Shown piece after piece: positions 1 through 6,144 of a stretch of DNA of 32,431 nucleotides. The notes under the pieces were generated by a model. It was not told the DNA's origin, searched no databases, and saw only the letters and a program-made list of their open reading frames with translations. The position numbers and the translations under genes were made by a program. The stretch is taken from contig NZ_SVFW01000047.1 in the NCBI RefSeq assembly GCF_015056685.1, positions 1 through 32,431 on the forward strand. The letters run 5' to 3'. Source of the stretch: Butyrivibrio sp. (lineage in GTDB: Bacteria; Bacillota; Clostridia; Lachnospirales; Lachnospiraceae). Position 1 is the first letter of the stretch, and each line of letters begins with the position of its first letter.

Positions 1-105
1 GGCATCTGGGGAGCAATCAACCTTCTTGAAGGTTATGGAAATGACAACCCCGGGGCTAAGTCCCAGGGAATGAAGCATGTTATACCCAGAACGATGGAAC
101 AATAA
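1..105 (+). pseudogene. maff2: maff2 (conjugation-associated small membrane protein), 5' part, interrupted by IME
   Basis: Frame 1 reads GIWGAINLLEGYGNDNPGAK followed by SQGMK, the signature central segment of the Maff2 family, which are short hydrophobic proteins encoded between VirD4 and the TrbL-like gene in Tn1549-like ICEs. After the CA at 76-77 the family sequence stops and the frame runs through inserted DNA (HVIPRTMEQ) to a TAA at 103-105. The missing C-terminus is found intact at 9118-9187; joining base 77 to base 9118 restores the CAG codon and a normal Maff2 end. The N-terminus lies outside the window. The role in the transfer apparatus (pilin/VirB2-like) is an inference from position and size. 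Confidence 0.9.
78..86 (+). repeat. Left terminal inverted repeat of the IME (attL core)
   Basis: TGTTATACC directly follows the CA core at 76-77. It is the exact reverse complement of GGTATAACA at 9107-9115. It marks where maff2 similarity ends and element DNA begins. Confidence 0.85.
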
Positions 106-144
106 TATGAAAGGAAAAGCATAATCCAGATAGCAGGTAGAAGT

Positions 145-162
145 TAGGTAGAATAATAGCTA
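145..162 (+). repeat. Left subterminal 18-bp inverted repeat of the IME
   Basis: TAGGTAGAATAATAGCTA here is the perfect reverse complement of 9057-9074. It lies about 67 bp inside the left end; the partner lies about 41 bp inside the right end. Likely a recombinase recognition motif in the element's attachment site (inference). Confidence 0.75.
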
Positions 163-205
163 TTTTAAGCAAATTCATACAGTAATTGCCGTGAGAACGG
201 ACTTT

Positions 206-250
206 AAAAAAGTGTTAATGGAGATTGATTCATTGACGCTTTTTTATTTT
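206..250 (+). terminator. Rho-independent terminator at IME left end
   Basis: A 15-bp stem (206-220 with 231-245, two G-U pairs) around a 10-nt loop, ending in a T-rich tract. It would stop ICE transfer-operon transcription coming from the truncated maff2 before it enters the IME genes. Confidence 0.75.
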
Positions 251-498
251 GCATTGTTGCGGTAATTACCGAGGCGCGTTTTTCCTTCTCTTCCTTTCCT
301 TTTCTTCCCTTCTCTTTTCTTCCTTCTTCCCCTAGAAAGAAGAGAAAAAGAAAGAACCAAAGAAAAAGAGAATAAAGATATACCCTATTAACTAACTTAT
401 CTTATCCCATCTTATCCTATCCATCTTTTCTTTTCGTTTCCGTCCGTGCCACAAACTTCAGAACAGACCAAGAGGGCAGTCAGAAAGGAGCCTAAGAA

Positions 499-786
499 AT
501 GAGCAGATTAACCAAGATAGAACAGGAAACAGTTATCAACTTCAATGCCGGTGAGGAAGAGGCAGTAGTCTATACCAGAGATAAAGCCGTTATAAGAAAA
601 CTTGATTCGTTAGTTAGCGAGTTCCCTGATGTGTACAGGTGCATCAAGGCAACTGATATCGACAAGACCTATTCCATGCCAAAACAATACGTTAATTACC
701 GTAAGCCCAGAAGAATAACACAGGCAAGAAGGGATCAGATAAGAGCACAAATGGCTGATATGAATAACAGCCGTAACAAACAATGA
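499..786 (+). CDS. Small conserved ICE/IME protein, upstream partner of resolvase
   Basis: 95 aa, basic at the C-terminus (residues about 68-95 rich in Arg/Lys). The N-terminal pattern TKIEQETVINFNAGEEEA resembles a widespread family of unnamed small proteins on Firmicutes mobile elements ('TKIEQETIINFNEAE...'), usually encoded just upstream of a resolvase or recombinase. The start follows AAAGGAG (484-490) by 8 bases. It ends 13 bases before the serine resolvase, so the two are probably cotranscribed. No enzymatic motif is visible; the function is unknown, perhaps DNA binding given the basic tail (inference). Confidence 0.75.
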   Translation: MSRLTKIEQETVINFNAGEEEAVVYTRDKAVIRKLDSLVSEFPDVYRCIKATDIDKTYSMPKQYVNYRKPRRITQARRDQIRAQMADMNNSRNKQ

Positions 787-799
787 TTGGAGGTTTCAG

Positions 800-1423
800 A
801 TGAGCGAAAACGAAAAGATTTATGGGTATGCAAGGGTGTCGACAAGGGAGCAGAACGAGGACAGACAGATTCTTGCATTGATGGAGATGGGAGTGCCCCA
901 GGGCAACATATATTTGGACAAACTGTCAGGGAAAGATTTTGAACGCCCCCAGTACAAGAAACTGCTTAAAAAGTTAGATGGTAACTCTGTGCTGTATATC
1001 AAGTCCATCGACAGACTGGGGCGTAACTATCATGATCTCAGCGATCAGTGGCGTACCATCACCAAGGAGAAAGGTGCGGATATTGTTGTGATTGATATGC
1101 CGCTCCTTGACACAAGGCGCGAAAAGAGCCTGCTTGGAACATTTATCAGTGACCTTATATTGGCTTTACTGTCATATGTGGCGGAGACTGAGTATCAGAC
1201 AATCCACCAGAGGCAGGCTGAAGGAATTGCCGCAGCGAAGGCAAGAGGTGTCCGTTTTGGGAGAATGCCCAAGCCACTTCCTGAGAACTTTCAGGATGTC
1301 TATCAGCGTTGGAAACATAAAAAGATATCGATAGCGCAAGCTGCAAAAGAGTGCGGAATGCCACAGACAACGTTTTATGAGAGAGCAAAAGCATTCGGTA
1401 ATATCAAGATAAAGAATCCATAA
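800..1423 (+). CDS. Serine resolvase/invertase (small serine recombinase)
   Basis: 207 aa. The N-terminal resolvase domain (about 1-145) starts with the catalytic motif YARVSTREQN, with nucleophile Ser14, and contains the R-x-x-R-type segment SIDRLGRNYHDL (about 68-80). The C-terminal HTH (about 165-205, SIAQAAKECGMPQTTFYERAK) is the DNA-binding domain of Tn3-type resolvases and DNA invertases. Length is normal for the family. The start follows TTGGAGG. Likely roles are resolving element multimers or inverting a segment; it is too small to be the IME integrase, a role that fits the 567-aa recombinase at 7321. It is followed directly by a strong terminator, closing a two-gene unit with the 95-aa protein. 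Confidence 0.9.
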   Translation: MSENEKIYGYARVSTREQNEDRQILALMEMGVPQGNIYLDKLSGKDFERPQYKKLLKKLDGNSVLYIKSIDRLGRNYHDLSDQWRTITKEKGADIVVIDMPLLDTRREKSLLGTFISDLILALLSYVAETEYQTIHQRQAEGIAAAKARGVRFGRMPKPLPENFQDVYQRWKHKKISIAQAAKECGMPQTTFYERAKAFGNIKIKNP

Positions 1424-1457
1424 AAAAGTTCGAGAAGGTGTACTTTCTCGAACTTTT
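1424..1457 (+). terminator. Rho-independent terminator after resolvase
   Basis: Perfect 13-bp arms (1424-1436 and 1445-1457, core AGTTCGAGAA/TTCTCGAACT) around an 8-nt loop, with A-tract before and T-tract after. It could act on both strands. Confidence 0.85.
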
Positions 1458-1520
1458 ATGCGATGCATTCTAGTACCTATTAATATACCATATTTCGATA
1501 ATCACTTTTATGAAAATTGT

Positions 1521-1537
1521 ATAAACATAGTGTTTAT
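1521..1537 (+). promoter_or_regulatory. Candidate operator upstream of the IME cargo operon
   Basis: Perfect inverted repeat ATAAACA-TAG-TGTTTAT in the 176-bp gap before the L12-like gene. TTGACA at 1581-1586 and TATAAT at 1615-1620 lie downstream of it, but their 28-bp spacing is too long for one sigma-A promoter, so the exact promoter is unclear. Confidence 0.35.
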
Positions 1538-1633
1538 CAATGTTTAATAAAATTTTGGTTTAGAGAAAAATAAACAGAGTTTGACAATTCAAGAAAGTAC
1601 ACAATTCTGAATATTATAATAGGAGGTTACACC

Positions 1634-2785
1634 ATGGCAAAAGTTAGAGTTAATAGTTCTGGCCCGAATAAAGTCAAAGTGATTAAAGTCGTACGAGAAA
1701 TAAGCGGATTAGGTCTTAAAGAGGCGAAAGACTTTGTTGATGGATTAGATAGTGGGCCAGCGAATTTGGATTTATTACCTGGTGTAACTGTTAGTCAGGC
1801 TGCAGCAGCTCTTGAGGCAGAAGGGGCAAGTGCTTCTTCTGGGTGGACTGGAGATTCAGGCAATTCATCGTTTCAATCTGCAGTTCATAGTGGCAATGAA
1901 CCAACTATAATTGATGTTGAGAATCCCCGAATGGTTTCAGAAGAAAATAATAATTCCGAACCGAGTAATAATCTTACAAGCGAGCTTTCTGCAACTGAAG
2001 TAATAACAGGTACAACTTTTCAGCCTATTGTAGAGTCTAAAAAAGTATCCCAGTTAGATCGTGAAGATACTATGAAAGTGCTTGTGGAAGTAGGAAAGAT
2101 AGCACAGGAAGAGGAAGACATTGCAGCGGAGCAAAGAATGTTAGCTCAGAAGAAGTCTGGTTTATTAAATCAGGCAGAAGAATTAAGACATGTAATGTCT
2201 GATGGGGCTAAAAAGAAAATCTGGATAGGTACTGGAATAGCCGCCGCAGTTGGAATTCTTATAGTATTCCCGATAGGTACGATTGTATTGGCGATTATTG
2301 CTTATTTTGTGCTTAAAGCCATAATTGGTAAAAAAGATCTTGAAGAACATGCAGCAGAGAATAATGCAAATGCTGAGAGATTCCTTGAGACAAATCTGAA
2401 CCCTGTTTTGGCACAAATTGATGATTGTAATGCCCATGAGAAGGATTTTTATTCTAGCGGAAAGAAGGAATGGGCGTTAGATATTGTAGGTCAGGACATG
2501 TATTATAGTGCATGTATAGAAGATTTGTATAATTTACTTCAAAATCGCCGAGCAGATAACTTAAAAGAAGCGTTAAATAAATATGATGATACACAACACA
2601 GAGCAAGAATGGAAGAAATGCAGGCAGCTATAAAGAATGCATCTGAATTAAGTGCAGAAGAAGCAGCAAAGCAAACAGCTTTAGCTCAAGCTATAGAAAA
2701 GAATTCGCATCAGGCAGCTACTGCTGCGAAGGCTACGGCTTATCATACAAGGCAAATTGATAAAAATACTCGACGATTCAGATAA
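1634..2785 (+). CDS. Ribosomal L7/L12 C-terminal-like domain fused to a membrane/coiled-coil protein
   Basis: 383 aa, start after AGGAGG. Residues about 3-65 match the L7/L12 C-terminal fold: NKVKVIKVVREISGLGLKEA (12-31) followed by KDFVDG is nearly the ribosomal consensus for the helix that contacts translation GTPases. A low-complexity Ser/Asn linker (about 66-135) follows, then a charged helical region (136-190), a hydrophobic segment at about 196-231 long enough for one or two membrane passes, and a C-terminal Ala/Glu/Lys-rich helical region (about 310-370) likely to be coiled coil. It is first in a tight operon with a zinc-ribbon protein, a DUF2085 protein and a small membrane protein. 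L12-like domains do occur outside the ribosome; the role here is unknown. Confidence 0.8.
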   Translation: MAKVRVNSSGPNKVKVIKVVREISGLGLKEAKDFVDGLDSGPANLDLLPGVTVSQAAAALEAEGASASSGWTGDSGNSSFQSAVHSGNEPTIIDVENPRMVSEENNNSEPSNNLTSELSATEVITGTTFQPIVESKKVSQLDREDTMKVLVEVGKIAQEEEDIAAEQRMLAQKKSGLLNQAEELRHVMSDGAKKKIWIGTGIAAAVGILIVFPIGTIVLAIIAYFVLKAIIGKKDLEEHAAENNANAERFLETNLNPVLAQIDDCNAHEKDFYSSGKKEWALDIVGQDMYYSACIEDLYNLLQNRRADNLKEALNKYDDTQHRARMEEMQAAIKNASELSAEEAAKQTALAQAIEKNSHQAATAAKATAYHTRQIDKNTRRFR

Positions 2786-2799
2786 AAGAGGATGTAATC

Positions 2800-3006
2800 A
2801 TGAAATGTCCTAGATGCGGAAATGATTATTGCAAAATAATTGCTCAAACAAATTCAACAGGAACTGATTATTCGATATGTAATGGCTTATTAGGTGAAAT
2901 CTGTTTTGGACCAGCTGGTTTTATGTGTGGTTTTTCTGATAGTAGGAAAACAGATGTTGATTCTTATTGGGTATGTCAGAAGTGTGGACATAAATTTAAA
3001 GCATAA
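2800..3006 (+). CDS. Zinc-ribbon protein
   Basis: 68 aa with two Cys pairs: CPRCGNDYC near the N-terminus (Cys3, Cys6) and CQKCGHKF at the C-terminus (about 59-66), the arrangement of a zinc ribbon split by a Gly/Phe-rich middle containing two more Cys. It starts 14 bases after the L12-like gene with AGAGGAT as ribosome binding site, and its stop codon overlaps the next start by one base (TAATG), so it is translationally coupled. Function unknown. The hydrophobic centre (GLLGEICFGPAGFMCGF) might insert in or lie on the membrane, which would fit its neighbours. Confidence 0.75.
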   Translation: MKCPRCGNDYCKIIAQTNSTGTDYSICNGLLGEICFGPAGFMCGFSDSRKTDVDSYWVCQKCGHKFKA

Positions 3007-3371
3007 TGAATGATGAACTATGGATAAAGCTTATGAAAATAGGAGCACATTGTGGATGCCATCAACGTCCAGATAGAAGCCTATTCATTAAAGGGTACCA
3101 GTTTCCTATCTGTGCAAGATGCACTGGAATTCTTTTTTCTAGACCAATCGGGATTTGGTGTTTTGTCAAAAAGAAGTGTTCATTTTGGCTTTCATTATTG
3201 CTCGTCCTTCCAATGGCAATTGATGGAACGATTCAGTTGGCAGATATCTATAAGTCAACTAACAGAAGGAGGTTTGTTACAGGTTTTTTGGCAGGAATAG
3301 GCATGACTTATATTGAATTGAAAGCCCTTGAACTGATGGCTGAAAGGCTAATTAAGCTATTTAAGAGGTAG
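3006..3371 (+). CDS. DUF2085 family membrane protein
   Basis: 121 aa. The segment CGCHQRPDRSLFIKGYQFP (16-34) followed by ICARCTGI (35-42) is the Cys/His-rich hallmark of DUF2085, with Cys16, Cys18, His19, Cys36 and Cys39 as a likely metal site. Two hydrophobic segments follow (about 43-75 and 90-105). DUF2085 proteins are small membrane proteins of unknown function. The start overlaps the previous stop by one base and has no ribosome binding site of its own, so it depends on coupled translation. Confidence 0.85.
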   Translation: MNDELWIKLMKIGAHCGCHQRPDRSLFIKGYQFPICARCTGILFSRPIGIWCFVKKKCSFWLSLLLVLPMAIDGTIQLADIYKSTNRRRFVTGFLAGIGMTYIELKALELMAERLIKLFKR

Positions 3372-3377
3372 CAAAAT

Positions 3378-3740
3378 ATGGAAATTTTAGCCAATGGCAT
3401 AGTCATAATGTGGGTAATTTATATTGCTGTAGGATTAGTGGTTTATCACAATATTTTCAATGTTATCTATTTTGATTTTTGGTCGGCTATAATCAAGGAG
3501 GTAGGCGGAGGAATTATTTTTGCTACCATTATGACATGGATATCGGCTTTTTGTTGGTGGCTAGCTGCAATTATTCTTTTATTGTTGGGTGTTTGGCTTT
3601 CACGAAAGGCTAACTCAAAGGGAGTTCTGATTCTTTTCGTAGTGTTTGCAATAGTAGCTTCTTTGATTGGGATAGGATATAAAAACCATCAAACAAAGAA
3701 AGTTAATACAGAAAGTGAAACTGTGGAAGTGACAGGATGA
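3378..3740 (+). CDS. Small multi-pass membrane protein
   Basis: 120 aa and very hydrophobic, with about three to four predicted transmembrane stretches (roughly 6-32, 42-75 and 82-100) and a short hydrophilic C-terminal tail (KNHQTKKVNTESETVEVTG). It starts 6 bases after the DUF2085 gene behind AGAGGT and is the last gene of the cargo operon, which ends at the terminator near 3801. No family is recognised. Three of the four operon products carry membrane segments, suggesting that they act together in the membrane (inference). Confidence 0.7.
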   Translation: MEILANGIVIMWVIYIAVGLVVYHNIFNVIYFDFWSAIIKEVGGGIIFATIMTWISAFCWWLAAIILLLLGVWLSRKANSKGVLILFVVFAIVASLIGIGYKNHQTKKVNTESETVEVTG

Positions 3741-3800
3741 AATCTACGTTCAGCAAACCATACAAAACATGACATTTGACTAAGATTAACAGGATAAAGC

Positions 3801-3839
3801 AAAGAGGATTATTCCAAACGGAATAGTCCTTTTTTCTTT
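3801..3839 (+). terminator. Rho-independent terminator of cargo operon
   Basis: Stem GAGGATTATTCC/GGAATAGTCCTTTT around an AAAC loop, followed by TTTTTTCTTT. One G-U pair. Confidence 0.85.
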
Positions 3840-3888
3840 GCCCTGCGCAGGACAATAATAAATCATTTTTTCACAAGGAGGGTTGTGT

Positions 3889-4206
3889 ATGATCAACAAT
3901 GAAGTAACTGTAAACAAGGGGGTTGAGAATGCTGAGAAGCAGCTCCAGCAGGCGAAGAATCGTCTTACGCAGGAGAAGAAGAAAGCAAACGATGCTCGAA
4001 GAAGAATTGAGAACCGTCACAAGTATATGATGGGAGGCGTGGTCCACAAATACTTCCCTGAGTGCTACAGCTTTGAAGAGGATGAAATGAACGAGATTCT
4101 TAAGACAGCTCTGGCTACACAGGAGTGCAAGAAAGTGATAAGTGACATCAAGTTCAGAGCCACACATCCACAGAGCAAAAATGAAGAAAGCGAGGTGACA
4201 GGATGA
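3889..4206 (+). CDS. DUF3847-like mobilization accessory protein
   Basis: 105 aa from ATG at 3889, chosen over TTG at 3883 because AAGGAGG (3875-3881) is correctly spaced only for the ATG. The N-terminal half is a charged helix (about 5-45, Gln/Lys/Arg/Glu), and the C-terminal half contains KYMMGGVVHKYFPECY and an acidic helix. This fits DUF3847 proteins, which are encoded directly upstream of MobA/MobL relaxases on Firmicutes elements. By position it may be the relaxosome DNA-binding partner, like MobC in other systems (inference). The origin of transfer begins right after its stop codon. Confidence 0.7.
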   Translation: MINNEVTVNKGVENAEKQLQQAKNRLTQEKKKANDARRRIENRHKYMMGGVVHKYFPECYSFEEDEMNEILKTALATQECKKVISDIKFRATHPQSKNEESEVTG

Positions 4207-4242
4207 CGCGAAACCGTACCGGCAACCTCAACACTTCTTTTC

Positions 4243-4437
4243 CACCCAATTTATTGGGTGCGCACAGATATACCATCTTCGATGGTACGTGCGCCCTTCC
4301 GGGGGACTCCTGCGGAGGGCATTGTCCATGCCTTGCATGTCCAAAAGGGGAAGCTACACTTCCCCTTCGGCGCAGAAAGAAGCGCCTACCCTATTGTCCG
4401 CTCACAGTCCATGATAACGACGAGCTTCGCCGTTATC
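4243..4437 (+). other. oriT: Origin of transfer (oriT) of the IME, IncQ/R1162-like
   Basis: The inverted repeat TACCATC-TTC-GATGGTA (4271-4287) is followed at once by CGTGCGCCCTT; GTGCGCCCT is at 4289-4297. This is the layout of the RSF1010/R1162 oriT, an inverted repeat directly before (A)GTGCGCCCT, the site nicked by MOBQ relaxases, and a MobA/MobL relaxase gene follows. Further hairpins surround it: CACCCAAT/ATTGGGTG (4243-4260), GCCCTTCCG/CGGAGGGC (4293-4320), AAGGGGAAG/CTTCCCCTT (4345-4367), GGCGC/GCGCC (4369-4386) and an 11-bp near-perfect stem at 4413-4437. The exact nicked bond is not assigned here. Confidence 0.8.
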
Positions 4438-4479
4438 GTGCCCTGAGAGCTTTGCGTGTGGCAGAAAGGAGGTTAGCCA

Positions 4480-6021
4480 ATGCCAAAGTTCTTGAGCACA
4501 CGCATATCCGTCGTCAGCCGAGGAGGTGGAAGTAAAGGCGGGGGAGGTGGATCCGCTGTAGATGCTTCGGGTTATATGGATCGTGAGGAACGTGAAAGCG
4601 AATATGACGGTCACAAATATCACCCTGATGCAAAAGAGGATTTAGTCCACAAGGAGGTAGATCTGCCAGACAATGCCCCAAGGGAATATCAGGATCCCAA
4701 TGTGCTCTGGAATGCTGTTGAGATGGTTGAGAAAAATAAGAACGCTCAGCTCTGCAGGATGATGAAAGCATCCCTGCCAAATAATTGGTCATATGAGGTT
4801 GCCAAAGAAACTGTCAGGCAGTACGTCATGGATAATTTTGTTTCCAAGGGTATGTGCTGTGAGTGGGCAATCCATGACTCGGTCAATAAGCATGGGCAGA
4901 GGAATCTCCATTTTCACTGTCTGATGACTCTTCGAGCCATGGATGAAAATGGCAAATGGCTTCCAAAGCAGCGTAAGATTTATATTCTTGATGAGAACGG
5001 GAACAAGATCCGCAGGGGGAAGAATTATCTATGCAAGACAGAACAGGTAACCGATTGGAATGATAAAGGCAAAGCAAAGGAGTGGAGAAAGAACTTAAGC
5101 GACCTTATCAATAAGACAAACGATGCACTCAAGATAAATGAAACTTGGGAGCATCGCTCTTTTAAGGAGCTTGGGATAGATGCCCTTCCGACCATCCATC
5201 TTGGTAGTCAGGCTAACGCTCTGGAGAATAAAGGTATTCACACAGAGCGTGGCGATTACAATCGCAAGGTCAGGGAACTAAGAGGACTTGCTAAGTTCAT
5301 TGATTACACTTCTGTCATGATAGAGAATTACAAGAAAGCTGCTGCTACGAAAGTTGCAGAGGTTAAGAACGAAATCGTTGACCTTATCGACAGAGTGGTT
5401 AAGCGACATAATTTCCTGAAGCTGCCACTTGTGAGCGGTGTTTTTCTTGCCAAGGTTTCCAATAGGCAGATGCTACAGGATCCGAGCAACATGATTAGCT
5501 TCTTGGAAAAAAATGACATTAAGAGCTTTGATGAACTGCACAGTTTCAGCTCTGGTCATCTTGCTGAGTATAATAAGTTATCTGCTAAGTTCTCTGGATA
5601 TGGCAATCAGATCAAGACACTCATGGCTAAGATTGAAGCCTACGACCGTTTCAAACCTTTCCTTGATGTTTTCAGAAAAAGCGAGAGCTTGAAGGGACTT
5701 GTCAAATGGAAGTACGACAAGGAAAACAGGGTAACGCTTGAAGCGTATCCTGAACAGCTTAAGGCATTCCGAAAGGTTGTTCCCAAAGGTGAGAAGATAG
5801 ATCCTAAAAAGTGGAACGATGAGATGGCAGCTCTTTTTGACAAAAGAGAGGACATGGAAGGCCTGCTACAGAAAGAGGTGGGTGATCTTGCCTGTGTTGA
5901 AGTTATTGATTTCAACAAGAAAAATGAGGAACGTGAACACAGAAATGATGTTCATGCCAAGGAGAAATCCAAGGAACGAGAACGGACACCGTCAAGAAAA
6001 AGCCATCAGGCTGAAAGGTAA
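4480..6021 (+). CDS. mobA: MobA/MobL family relaxase (MOBQ type)
   Basis: 513 aa, start after AAAGGAGG. The relaxase nicks oriT, stays covalently bound to the 5' end and pilots the strand into the recipient. The metal-binding motif is RNLHFHCLMTLR (141-152; His144 and His146, with His132 upstream in WAIHDSVN). The likely catalytic tyrosine is Tyr32 in SAVDASGYMDRE, which aligns with the usual SAVAAAAYR of the family. An unusual Gly-rich run (GGGSKGGGGGS, 15-25) sits just before it. The region after about 280 is helical and charged, with a basic tail. It lacks the primase domain of RSF1010 MobA. It lies directly downstream of the oriT it should recognise. Confidence 0.92.
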   Translation: MPKFLSTRISVVSRGGGSKGGGGGSAVDASGYMDREERESEYDGHKYHPDAKEDLVHKEVDLPDNAPREYQDPNVLWNAVEMVEKNKNAQLCRMMKASLPNNWSYEVAKETVRQYVMDNFVSKGMCCEWAIHDSVNKHGQRNLHFHCLMTLRAMDENGKWLPKQRKIYILDENGNKIRRGKNYLCKTEQVTDWNDKGKAKEWRKNLSDLINKTNDALKINETWEHRSFKELGIDALPTIHLGSQANALENKGIHTERGDYNRKVRELRGLAKFIDYTSVMIENYKKAAATKVAEVKNEIVDLIDRVVKRHNFLKLPLVSGVFLAKVSNRQMLQDPSNMISFLEKNDIKSFDELHSFSSGHLAEYNKLSAKFSGYGNQIKTLMAKIEAYDRFKPFLDVFRKSESLKGLVKWKYDKENRVTLEAYPEQLKAFRKVVPKGEKIDPKKWNDEMAALFDKREDMEGLLQKEVGDLACVEVIDFNKKNEEREHRNDVHAKEKSKERERTPSRKSHQAER

Positions 6022-6031
6022 TCTGGGGGAC

Positions 6032-6056
6032 TTGAGGTCGCAATTTGCGACCTCAA
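6032..6056. repeat. Perfect 12-bp inverted repeat after the relaxase gene
   Basis: TTGAGGTCGCAA and TTGCGACCTCAA separated by a single T. As the plus-strand side is followed by AAAACC rather than T residues, it is not a plus-strand rho-independent terminator. It could be a protein binding site, or a stem acting on minus-strand transcripts, where it would be preceded, not followed, by T residues. Confidence 0.6.
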
Positions 6057-6097
6057 AAACCACCTATAAAGTTTGCATTAAATCGCCTCTTTGCTAA

Positions 6098-6126
6098 TTG
6101 TAAGGCTTGTGTTAGAGTGATATTAT
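6098..6126 (+). promoter_or_regulatory. Possible sigma-A promoter for the PD-(D/E)XK nuclease gene
   Basis: TTGTAA (6098-6103), 17-bp spacer, TATTAT (6121-6126). The predicted transcript start would fall almost on the ribosome binding site (GAAGGAG, 6133-6139), which weakens the call. Confidence 0.3.
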
Positions 6127-6144
6127 TAACTTGAAGGAGTATGT

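Larger units (their letters stand above)
106..498. other. Noncoding left end of the IME
   Basis: No credible gene. It holds the subterminal repeat (145-162), a rho-independent terminator (206-250), a perfect 12-bp palindrome CGGTAATTACCG at 260-271, then a strand-asymmetric tract: almost pure pyrimidine on the plus strand at about 279-334, followed by almost pure purine at about 335-376, so the two can partly pair or form unusual structures. A run of CTTATC/CCATC-like simple repeats follows to about 425. The ribosome binding site AAAGGAG for the next gene is at 484-490. Confidence 0.6.

Noticed and set aside
800..1423. Serine resolvase as the IME integrase
   Set aside because: At 207 aa it has only the resolvase plus HTH plan. 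The 567-aa recombinase next to the right end has the full large-serine-recombinase architecture and fits the 2-bp CA duplication.
1581..1620. TTGACA and TATAAT as a promoter for the L12-like operon
   Set aside because: The 28-bp spacing is too long for one sigma-A promoter.
4203..4535. Open frame of 110 codons overlapping the DUF3847 stop (ATGA) and the relaxase start
   Set aside because: It runs through the oriT hairpins and 56 bases into the relaxase gene, its translation is Arg/Pro/Cys-rich without any domain, and it has no ribosome binding site of its own.
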